This document shows, piece after piece, positions 47,603 to 55,450 of a stretch of 64,000 bases of DNA. Made by a program: the position numbers and the translations under genes. The stretch comes from Fremontodendron californicum. Its lineage: Eukaryota; Streptophyta; Magnoliopsida; Malvales; Malvaceae. Every line of letters begins with the position of its first letter. The stretch's first letter is position 1. The notes under the pieces were generated by a model that ran no database searches, had not been told where the DNA came from, and was given only the letters and a program-made list of their open reading frames with translations. The stretch lies in contig JAULJL010000032.1 of the NCBI GenBank assembly GCA_030761205.1, forward strand, positions 9,429,134 to 9,493,133, given 5' to 3'.

Positions 47603-49103
47603 TGATAACTCGTATAATTATATAGTTTTTAGTTATGTTTTATTATTGTTTTGTGTTAAATACGAGTTATTATTGCTTAGTCTACTTGTGTTTATGATCT
47701 TTTATATTTTTATGTAATTTGGTGTTTTTCACAAGTTTCTTTGAGTGATTTCAGATTACTAGAATTAAAGGCAAATCCAGTTCAGTTCCAGTTCCGACAC
47801 CGTTTTCCATATCAGCTATATCTCGAGTTTCACTGAAGCAATAAGGCTGAAACTTGTAGCCGTGCAAAGCTAAGAGGCATATCTATCTTTTTCATGTTTT
47901 ACACTTCTTGAAACGGAGTCGTTTTCCCTAGTGAAATCGACCATCAAGTTGGCTGATGTGCAATGACGTCTGTGCTGACCTGTTTTCGTATTTTGCCCAT
48001 ATCTTCTTATCCACATCAGCAAATGAGCTGATTCCAACGGCTATGGATCCGTAACTGATAGGGGTATATTTTTCTAGAAGACAATTTTATCAGATCGAGC
48101 CTCCAACATTGACAAAATCGACCATCAAGCTGGCTGATCAGAATTGTCATACAATATGACGAAAATTGTTAGAAAAATGCACCCACCTATTATACCTACC
48201 TTTGAAATTTGTAAAGCTTGTCTCTTGTCATTTAGCCCTCCAAAATGTGTATAAATAGAGGGCCTTGGATGAGTATTGGGATACATTATACATTGGTAGG
48301 ATATTAGCCTTTGTAGTAAAATTCTCTAAGTTTTCTTCTTCTTTCCTTTCTCTAGTTTTCTTTTTTTATTTACTTATGCTTCTTACATTTCTTTTCATTT
48401 TATTCATATCTAGTATGTGTTGCTAATCATATTGTTGAGGTGATGAGGTGAAGCTCTTGGTAAATGCTAAGGTTAGTCTCTTAAACATGAGCTAAAATGA
48501 ATCATCATTTATAAACACTAGTATAGATAATATTTTCTTTTGGTTTAAAATCATACTTGCAAAGTAGAGATCTTGATTCATTATTGACAATGAAAATGGC
48601 ACAGTAAATGCTTGGTTTCATAACCTTGATTTGTTGTAGACATATACCTTGGCATAAGGAATGCTTGGACTCTTTTTGTGAGTTTTGAGGACACCAAATG
48701 AACATAATATCATATGCTATGGACGTTGGACAATTTGGACTGAATTGCTAAACCTTCCGGTTGGAACCTCCCTTATGTGTGGATTTCAATTGTGTAATAA
48801 AACAAGATTAATCTTAGCATAACACCAAGAGTGGATTCTCTAACCTCAACATCTTTTCTTATTGTTTTTTTTTATATCTTGTTTAATTGCTTTTATGTTA
48901 TTTTGTTTATTTTGTTCTCTAATATCTTGTTTACTTTCTTTGTTATTGATTCCCTAATATCTTGTTTATTTTCTTTTTCTTATATATTTATAAACTTATA
49001 CTTACTAATACGCTTCCCTGTGGTTCGACCTCGGACACCCGAGAATTTATTACTTGAACATAACCTGCACTTGGGTTTACAACTCTTAATTGAGTTTCCA
49101 TCA
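47603..49103 (+). repeat. Element C 5' LTR
   Basis: TGATAACTCG ... GTTTCCATCA, 1501 bp. Against the 3' LTR I find three substitutions by eye (AAAGGC/AAGGGC, CTTGTAG/CTTCTAG, CTAGTGAA/CTAGCGAA), all in the first ~350 bp. Short open frames at 48505-48705 and 48831-49154 recur in the 3' LTR and are not taken as genes. Confidence 0.95.
48250..48257 (+). promoter_or_regulatory. TATA box of element C 5' LTR
   Basis: TATAAATA followed by GAGGGCC, 647 bp into the LTR. It is conserved in position and sequence in all family A LTRs on the opposite strand, so probably the core promoter of the genomic RNA. Confidence 0.7.
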
Positions 49104-49109
49104 AGTTTT

Positions 49110-49127
49110 TGGCGCCGTTGCCGGGGA
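49110..49127 (+). other. Element C primer binding site, tRNA-Asp
   Basis: TGGCGCCGTTGCCGGGGA, an 18-base complement to the 3' end of plant tRNA-Asp including CCA. Six bases after the LTR end. Confidence 0.95.
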
Positions 49128-49171
49128 GGCAATACTAAGTATATAAGTTTATAAGTATATTTATTTTTATT

Positions 49172-49290
49172 GGCTGGTTATACCGCCTATATTTATTTTT
49201 ATTGGCTGGTTATACCGCCTAATTTTCTATATATTTATATTTATATTGTATATTAACTTTGTTTTATTTTTATTGGCTGGTTATACCGCC
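49172..49290 (+). repeat. Leader array of hairpin repeat GGCTGGTTATACCGCC
   Basis: Three copies at 49172, 49204 and 49275, each within TATTGGCTGGTTATACCGCC and separated by A/T-rich spacers. The RNA can fold as GGC-U-GGU-UAU-ACC-GCC: two 3-bp stems, one bulged U, a 3-base loop. The same repeat in the same sense lies inside the LTRs of family A (5, 4 and 3 copies). Confidence 0.85.
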
Positions 49291-49315
49291 TAATTTTGTA
49301 TATTAACTTTGTTTT

Positions 49316-52054
49316 ATGCTTGTTTGGCGACGTGATTTTAGATCTCGTCGTTTAGTTAGATTTTATTGTGAAACTTTTTCAGGTAATCTTTCTAATACAA
49401 CTCCTACCATGGCTGACAATGAAAGTGTTCATGCTGAAGATGAGAACAGACAAGTACGCACCATGCGTGACTACTTGCAACCAACTCGAAGCTCATCACC
49501 CTCTTGTTTTATTTTTCCTCTCAATGCAAACAACTTTCGTTTTAAACCAGGTATGATAGCTTTGCTTCCAAATTTCTATGGGTTGGAATCGGAAAGTGCT
49601 TACTCGTTTCTAAAAGACTTCGAAGATGTATGTGTCACCTTTAATGACCAACAATGTACAAATGAAATTGTCAAGCTAAAATTATTTCCTTTTTCTTTAA
49701 AAGATAAAGCAAAAATTTGGCTTCATAATTTGAAACCAAGGTCAATTGGCACATGGCAAGAATTACAAACTGAGTTTCTAAAGAAATTTTTCCCAGCACA
49801 TAAAACTACTGCTTTGAAAAGACAGATTCAAAATTTCAATCAAAATCAAAATGAAGCATTTTTTCAGTGCTGGGATCGTTTTAAAGATTTGTTAAGTTCT
49901 TGTCCACATCATGGTTTTGAAAAATGGCGTCTTATTAGTTTCTTTTATGAAAGTTTAACTCCCGAAACTAAACAATTTGTTGAAACAATGTGTAACGGTG
50001 AGTTTCTAGAAAAAGAACCTGAAGAAGCCTTTGACTACTTAGACCATTTGGCAGATAACTCTCAAGCCTGGCACACAGATAATTCCTCTGAAAGTTCCAA
50101 TAGATCTAATCTTTTTTCTAACAGAGGTAAATATCATTTTAGTCAAGAAGATGAGATAAAAGCTAAAGTAGCTAATTTGGCTAGAAAGATTGAAGCCATG
50201 GAACTTAGAGAAGTAAAAGAAGTCAAAACGGTTAAAAATGAAGAAAGTTGTGGAATTTGTGAAATCATGGGACACCCCACTTCTGAATGTCCAAACATTC
50301 CCATTCTTAAAGAAGCGTTGCATGATCAAGTAAATTCCATAAACACATTTAAAAAGCCTTTTCCTTCTCCTTACTCTGAAACGTATAACCCTGAATGGAG
50401 AAATCATCCCAACTTCAGTTGGCGGAATAATAATCATGTTCAGGTACCACAATCTCAAAAGCCGGGCAACACTTTTTCCTATCAACCTTCACGTGTACAA
50501 ACCTTGGAAGAGACATTGCAAGCATTCATGCAAACACAAGCAAATGTGAATAACCGGACTTCACAGGACATCAATGAGATCAAAAACACCTTGTCCACAT
50601 TGACAGCTTCATTACGCACTCAAGAAAAAGGTAAGTTTCCTGCTCAACCTCAGCCTAACCCTTCTACTCAATGTCTTGTTTCTTGCTCCAATGAAACTCA
50701 ACAGGAAAATGCCAGTTCTATCACAACTCTTCGAAGTGGAAAGGCAATTGACAAAAACATTCCATCAAAAGACCAAGATCCTCTTTCCCCTCCGAAAAGT
50801 AATGGTAAGGATGATGGTAAGTCTGAACTTCTTGAAAATTTGGACAAAGAAAAAGGTATGCATCCTGCTCCTTTTCCTCAAAGGTTGCAAACAATAAAGA
50901 ATTTGAATCAAAATGCAGAAATTTATGAACTTTTCAAACAAGTTAAGATTAACATTCCTTTATTGGATGCAATCAAACAAGTTCCATCTTATGCTAAATT
51001 TTTGAAGGACATGTGCACAGTTAAAAGGAAACATAATGTGCAAAAGAAAGCATTTTTGACGGAAAGTGTGAGCTCAATCATTCAGCACCTTACTCCACCA
51101 AAATTCAAAGATCCTGGATGTCCAACAATCTCATGCATCATTGGAAACACTAGAATAGAACGTGCATTGCTTGATCTTGGTGCTAGTGTTAATCTTTTGC
51201 CTTTTTCTGTTTATCAACAGTTAGGTTTAGGTGAACTCAAGGAAACACCTGTTACACTTCAACTAGCTGATCGTTCTGTAAAAATTCCTCGAGGGATAGT
51301 TGAAGATGTTTTGGTTCAAATTGAAAATTTTTACTTCCCTGTTGATTTTATTGTTTTGGACACACATCCTGTTTCAAATCCAAATGTTCAAATTCCTGTA
51401 ATATTAGGCCGTCCATTTCTTGCAACTTCTAATGCTTTGATAAATTGCAGGAATGGTATTTTGAACATTTCTTTTGGAAATATGACTTTAGAATTAAATG
51501 TGTTCAACACTTGCAAGCAACCTGGTGATGATTCAGAAGTACATGAAGTGGATTTCATTGAAGAACTTGTTCATGAACATCTCACCACTACCACATTCCA
51601 TGATCCTTTAGAAGCTTATTTAATTGAATGTGAGTTTGATAATGCTTCAGAAATTTCACACACTGATTCTTTGTTAAATTCTTTTCAGGTTAAGCATTGT
51701 TGGAAACAAAAGTTTGAGGAACTCAGAAATGATGCATATGAGAATCCTAAAATTCATAAAGAAAGAACTAAAGCCTTTCATGACAAGTTAATTTCAAGAA
51801 AAACATTTAATGTTGGGCAAAAAGTTCTACTTTATAATTCTAGACTTCACATATTTCCTGGTAAGTTGAGATCAAGATGGACTGGCCCATTTGTGGTTAA
51901 GCATGTGTATCATTATGGAGCAGTTGACATTGAGAATCCTCAAAATGGTAACGTATTCAAGGTAAATGGACAAAGACTCAAACTCTTTTTGGAAAATCAT
52001 GTTACTCAAGAAGAGGTTGTTTTTCTTTCTGATCCTTGTTTTGAAAATAACTAG
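49316..52054 (+). CDS. Element C Gag-protease-integrase C-terminus fusion, 912 aa
   Basis: Gives the structural and processing proteins of the particle. ATG at 49316; a second ATG at 49409 (residue 32, ACCATGG context, MADNESV) may be the main start. Residues ~75-240: Retrotrans_gag capsid domain (FYGLESESAYSFLKDFEDVC, IWLHNLKP, FFPAHKT). Residues 312-325: zinc knuckle CGICEIMGHPTSEC (C-x2-C-x4-H-x4-C). About 470-600: gag-protease linker. 620-624: DLGAS retropepsin active site, with ILGRPFL ~40 residues before the domain ends. From residue 792: integrase C-terminus (LRNDAYENPKIHKERTKAFH, FNVGQKVLLYNSRL, RSRWTGPFVV), as in Athila. RT, RNase H and the integrase zinc-binding and catalytic domains are absent, yet the frame stays open for 2.7 kb. 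Confidence 0.92.
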   Translation: MLVWRRDFRSRRLVRFYCETFSGNLSNTTPTMADNESVHAEDENRQVRTMRDYLQPTRSSSPSCFIFPLNANNFRFKPGMIALLPNFYGLESESAYSFLKDFEDVCVTFNDQQCTNEIVKLKLFPFSLKDKAKIWLHNLKPRSIGTWQELQTEFLKKFFPAHKTTALKRQIQNFNQNQNEAFFQCWDRFKDLLSSCPHHGFEKWRLISFFYESLTPETKQFVETMCNGEFLEKEPEEAFDYLDHLADNSQAWHTDNSSESSNRSNLFSNRGKYHFSQEDEIKAKVANLARKIEAMELREVKEVKTVKNEESCGICEIMGHPTSECPNIPILKEALHDQVNSINTFKKPFPSPYSETYNPEWRNHPNFSWRNNNHVQVPQSQKPGNTFSYQPSRVQTLEETLQAFMQTQANVNNRTSQDINEIKNTLSTLTASLRTQEKGKFPAQPQPNPSTQCLVSCSNETQQENASSITTLRSGKAIDKNIPSKDQDPLSPPKSNGKDDGKSELLENLDKEKGMHPAPFPQRLQTIKNLNQNAEIYELFKQVKINIPLLDAIKQVPSYAKFLKDMCTVKRKHNVQKKAFLTESVSSIIQHLTPPKFKDPGCPTISCIIGNTRIERALLDLGASVNLLPFSVYQQLGLGELKETPVTLQLADRSVKIPRGIVEDVLVQIENFYFPVDFIVLDTHPVSNPNVQIPVILGRPFLATSNALINCRNGILNISFGNMTLELNVFNTCKQPGDDSEVHEVDFIEELVHEHLTTTTFHDPLEAYLIECEFDNASEISHTDSLLNSFQVKHCWKQKFEELRNDAYENPKIHKERTKAFHDKLISRKTFNVGQKVLLYNSRLHIFPGKLRSRWTGPFVVKHVYHYGAVDIENPQNGNVFKVNGQRLKLFLENHVTQEEVVFLSDPCFENN
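49371..49388 (+). promoter_or_regulatory. Candidate 5' splice site near gag start
   Basis: CTTTTTCAG|GTAATC, with GT at 49383. It follows the first ATG but precedes the MADNESV ATG. A good donor consensus in the right place to join the leader to acceptors ahead of the accessory genes. Hypothesis only; the same spot also looks like an acceptor. Confidence 0.35.
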
Positions 52055-52186
52055 ATGTAAATATAATTTTTTTTTTAACCCCGGTTAAATGGCGGATAAC
52101 GGTACTCCGTGATTATTTAAGTCGGTTCCATCAGCTACCCACAAAACTGATATTGTATATAAATTTCTCTTTCATTTTATTTTATT

Positions 52187-52203
52187 TCATTTTTTTTTTC
52201 AGG
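52187..52203 (+). promoter_or_regulatory. Candidate 3' splice site before the NABP-like gene
   Basis: Ten uninterrupted T followed by CAG|G, one base before the ATG at 52204. Very close to the plant acceptor consensus. Confidence 0.5.
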
Positions 52204-52740
52204 ATGGATGATATTCTCAAAAGATTGCAGAAACGATTTCCTCCTTTTCCTCGGAATATTTTACTGAAGCTTTACCAAGTTCGATTAGAAAGATTAAGAA
52301 TGCTTATGAACAAAGGGATTCCTGAAGACATACGTTGGATAATTGAAGCCAAGGTACGTGAAGATGAATATCTTCCTGTTTTGCATTTACCAGGTACAGG
52401 TAGAAGCACTTATGCAAAGAAGCGACGAGCAAAGCGCATGAGTTCAAATTGCCACAAATGTGCACGATGGACGTGTAACGGTAAATGTCGTTCTATTGGG
52501 ATTCCATCCTCTAATCGAGATGATAAAATTGAATTCATTAAGGATGGACTGAGTAAGGAGAATTTGGGTAATATCCAACTTTCTCTTGAGACGCATCCTA
52601 GTGGAGACGTACAAAGAGAAATTCTTGATTTATGGCCGCAATTCCAAAAGGAATGGCAACATCTTGGGAATCTGATGTTAAAAGACCCTGTTTGCCAGCT
52701 TGTAAGAAAACTAGATGGGAAGCATATCCTCGACTCATAG
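52204..52740 (+). CDS. Basic C4 zinc-finger protein resembling plant-virus NABPs, 178 aa
   Basis: The ATG at 52204 opens MDDILKRLQKRFPPFPRNIL; the frame is open 17 codons further up but this ATG follows the acceptor-like CAG. Features: amphipathic basic N-terminus; residues 65-78 GTGRSTYAKKRRAKR, an Arg/Lys-rich patch; C83-x2-C86-x4-C91-x3-C95, a compact four-cysteine finger; then DDKIEFIKDG (107-115) and a Trp-containing C-terminus. A basic 'GxSxYAxKRRA' patch directly before a Cys4 finger and followed by an 'F(I/V)xxG' block is the layout of the small cysteine-rich nucleic-acid-binding proteins of Betaflexiviridae (vitivirus ORF5, carlavirus Carla_C4 type) and allexiviruses, several of which suppress RNA silencing. 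The N-terminal 60 and C-terminal 50 residues have no match I recognise. The same frame continues 29 codons past TAG. Similarity judged by eye. Confidence 0.6.
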   Translation: MDDILKRLQKRFPPFPRNILLKLYQVRLERLRMLMNKGIPEDIRWIIEAKVREDEYLPVLHLPGTGRSTYAKKRRAKRMSSNCHKCARWTCNGKCRSIGIPSSNRDDKIEFIKDGLSKENLGNIQLSLETHPSGDVQREILDLWPQFQKEWQHLGNLMLKDPVCQLVRKLDGKHILDS

Positions 52741-52994
52741 AAGGCGTTTAAGCCGTTTTTGGACGTAAAACCAGAGGAAGATGCCAAATACACTTTCGGC
52801 GACATTATTACTTTTGACTTTTACGGTTGATTTTTCTTCTCTTTTTGATTTTCTTCCTGAAATCACGCAAAAATCTTTTGTTAGGTTAACATTTTCTTCT
52901 GACAGGTCAAATACACTTTCGGCGACATTATTATTCTTGTCTGATTCACTACTCAGTCCTCTATATATTACACCATGTACTCATTCTCTTTCAG
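52741..52994 (+). other. Spacer between NABP-like and LOG genes, with 26-bp direct repeat
   Basis: The first 29 codons after the TAG stay open in the same frame (KAFKPFLDVKPEEDAKYTFG, then DIITFDFYG) and stop at 52828. A 26-bp block starting AAATACACTTTCGGCG occurs at 52785-52810 and again at 52908-52933; the second copy directly follows TTCTTCTGACAGGT, an acceptor-like site. Possibly a scar of gene capture or a duplicated exon edge. Confidence 0.5.
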
Positions 52995-52995
52995 G
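52980..52995 (+). promoter_or_regulatory. Candidate 3' splice site before the LOG gene
   Basis: CTCATTCTCTTTCAG|G, AG at 52993-52994, 15 bases before the LOG ATG. Same design as ahead of the NABP-like gene. Confidence 0.5.
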
Positions 52996-53009
52996 CACTC
53001 GAAAAAAAA

Positions 53010-53657
53010 ATGGAAAGTACTTTGTCCCAGCGCATTGAAAAAATTTGTGTCTTTGGAGGTGCTTATCCAGGGAAAAATAACATATTCGCTGATGAAGCCA
53101 TAAGAGTTGGAGTAATACTTGCCCAACAAAAGATCCAGTTGATTTATGGAGGCGGTAGTACGGGTTTAATGGGAGCAGTCGCTACAGCAGCACACGCCGG
53201 AGGAAGTCCAGTTCTAGGAATCGTGCCAGAACTATTCACAGGTTTTTGTGGACCTACCGTGGGTAAGGAAATACAAGTCTGGAGTATCCCTGAACGGATA
53301 ACAATCATGTACCATTCTGCCGATGCATTCATTGCTTTACCAGGAGGTCTGGGTACATTGGAAGAAATAGCTTGCGTGGCTTCTTGGTCATCTTTGGTCA
53401 CAAATAAGAAACCCATTGGTTTGCTTAATATTAATGGTTATTTTAGTAATTTACTTTCATATTTAGATAATGCTGTGGATAATGGATTCATGTTTTCAGA
53501 GGCAAGGAGAACCATAATTTCTGCTACAACCATTGAAGATTTACTCAAAAAGCTACAAGCTTATGAGTGTTTATCTGCTACGGTTGTTTCGCAAACGCTC
53601 GGAAAAAGAAAAAGAGATATGGACGAGCAAGGAGTGGATTGCACTTTGTCTTTGTGA
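53010..53657 (+). CDS. LOG-like: LOG-type cytokinin riboside 5'-monophosphate phosphoribohydrolase, 215 aa, carried by element C
   Basis: LOG enzymes split cytokinin nucleotides to the active free base plus ribose 5-phosphate, in cytosol and nucleus. Seen: ICVFGGAYPG (12-21) in place of the usual CVFCGS start, nucleotide-binding YGGGSTGLMG (46-55), VLGIVPE, DAFIALPGGLGTLEE (105-119) with the family motif P-G-G-x-G-T-x-x-E, and KPIGLLNINGYFSNLL. Length is that of plant LOGs (~200-220). The conserved M-H-x-R-K stretch is I-P-E-R-I here: Arg96 is kept, the Lys next to it is not, so activity is uncertain. The C-terminus ends in a basic KRKRD patch and a unique tail. No intron, whereas plant LOG genes have several, so it was probably captured as spliced RNA. 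ATG at 53010 in good context; frame intact to TGA. Confidence 0.9.
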   Translation: MESTLSQRIEKICVFGGAYPGKNNIFADEAIRVGVILAQQKIQLIYGGGSTGLMGAVATAAHAGGSPVLGIVPELFTGFCGPTVGKEIQVWSIPERITIMYHSADAFIALPGGLGTLEEIACVASWSSLVTNKKPIGLLNINGYFSNLLSYLDNAVDNGFMFSEARRTIISATTIEDLLKKLQAYECLSATVVSQTLGKRKRDMDEQGVDCTLSL

Positions 53658-55436
53658 CATTATCTAACATTTTGCTTGTTGTGTCTCAGTTATAATAAGT
53701 GGTTAGCAACCTCTGCAGGTAATATCTCCTAAATTCTACCTTTAAAATTTGACATTGGGGACAATGTCATATTTTAGTAGGGGGTAAGGGACATATTTTG
53801 CTAAAAAAAAAAAAAAAAAAATTGTTGTGTTTTAAGACATTTAGAAGTATTCATTCTGAACAAGGTCTGAGTAAGGGAGACTTGAGACATACCTTGTCAC
53901 TTTGATTTAATCTTCTTCTTCAAAAAAAAAAAAAAAACAAAAAAAAAAACAAAAAAAAAAGCATGTTTAGACTTAGTGTGTTTTTTTTTAGTTACTTTCA
54001 ATACAATGATGAGATATGAATTGCATAAGTCTAAAACAGATTTATTAGTGAGAAGATTTTCATGAGAATTGAGCTTGATGTCAACCTTTTTATGAGCCAA
54101 TGTTAATATGATATGTTGATTGAGAAAGAAGCATGTTTAGACTTAATCTGACTTGTATAATCATCTTTGTGAGTTTTTGAGCCTATAATGATTGATGCAT
54201 TATACAAATCAATCTAATTTCTTTCTTGAGTGCTCTTATGATTACATGATTCTCTAGAACTTGCTTTAAACCGTTTGAGACTATATTGATACATGTGACA
54301 ACATGAATATGATAGAGGCATTAGGATTATAACCAGAGCCAAACAGCCATCCATTATTAATGTTCTACGAGAACATCCCCACTAGTGAGCCAATTTGAGC
54401 CTACATTAAATATGATGTTTTATTGGTAACCACAACTTACACCTAGCCTAAATATACTTATATCCTTACCCTTGTTCTAAAGATGGATTTTATATTTTGA
54501 GACATATTGCAAAAAAAAACAAGGGATATTTTTAGTTGAAAATTTGGGTTAGAAACAAAAGATAAGTGTGGGGGAAGAAAAGAAAAAGTCAAGAGAAAAA
54601 GAAAGGGATCATTGTCAAATACATTCCCATATTAAAAAAAAAAAAAAAATCTTCTCTTGAACTTCTAGAAAAAGATGTTACAAAGTTGGTTAGAATGATG
54701 CAAAGGCTCAACATGAATATTTAGCCTATGTTATTATGTGCTTTATAAGAGTTTTGAGAAGTTTTATTTGTATGATCCTATTATGTCTCTAAACTCTATG
54801 AACTCTTTGGAACCTTTGTGATATCTTTATCCTTTTGTTCTTTAACCACATTATAACCCTTTGGCCCTATTACAACCTTGAATAAAGACCTCTTGATTTA
54901 TGAAGTTGTATGATCTAAATAGTGGAGAATAGGTGGACAAGCAAGCATATGGTAGAAGTGCTTTCATGAGATTGATTGAGTGTAAACACCTTACCACTAC
55001 TTTAAAGAGTGAAAATCATGAGAGTATCCCATGTGAGAGGTTGAGATTAAGTTGAATATGCACTATTTTGATTGAAATATGTTATGTTAATATTGGCTTA
55101 ATTCATTTATTTACATTCAAGCATGAATTTTTGTGAAATTCTTTGAGCTATTGATTAGTTTATAAGACTTGTTCAAAGATTGTCTCTAATTTATATTGAA
55201 AGGATTAGGAGTAAATATTTTTAGTGTATGTAGTTTACTTATATTTTAGTTTTTCAATGTTTGTGGGTATCGTTCTAGCAAACCCTCACGAGACTAAACT
55301 CGTCCACTAGGGACACCTAGGGGTTTAAAGGCTTGTGTCACATGCTAAGTGCCACCGTGATTTCCTACGAAAATGGATTAGATTAGATTTTCTTATTTTA
55401 TTTTTATTGAGTCGTTGCTAGGGACTAGCAACAATC
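53658..55436 (+). other. Element C 3' non-coding region
   Basis: No gene. It contains GGGGACAATGT with TAGTAGGGGG (53756-53785), poly-A runs at 53803-53821 and 53922-53960, TAAGTGTGGGGG at 54563-54574, and CACTTTGATTTAATC. From 53990 on it aligns in reverse with 23167-24640 of element A. Confidence 0.7.
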
Positions 55437-55450
55437 TAAGTATGGGGGTG
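55437..55450 (+). other. Element C polypurine tract
   Basis: TAAGTATGGGGGTG, directly before the TGATAACTCG of the 3' LTR. Confidence 0.9.

Noticed and set aside
49110..49127. Sequence identical to the complement of a tRNA-Asp 3' end (also at 26120-26136 and 32945-32961), and a tRNA-Met-like stretch at 18194
   Set aside because: Only the primer-binding complement is present, next to LTR ends; no cloverleaf can be formed from the flanks, so these are not tRNA genes.
50039..50485. 148-codon minus-strand open frame
   Set aside because: Shadow of the gag frame on the opposite strand.
52410..52805. 131-codon minus-strand open frame
   Set aside because: Shadow of the NABP-like gene; no domain features.
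53010..53657. The LOG gene as an ordinary host gene into which LTRs had inserted on both sides
   Set aside because: The LTRs form one pair with a single TSD in an Ogre LTR, and PBS, gag, PPT and LOG are all in one sense, so LOG lies within the element.
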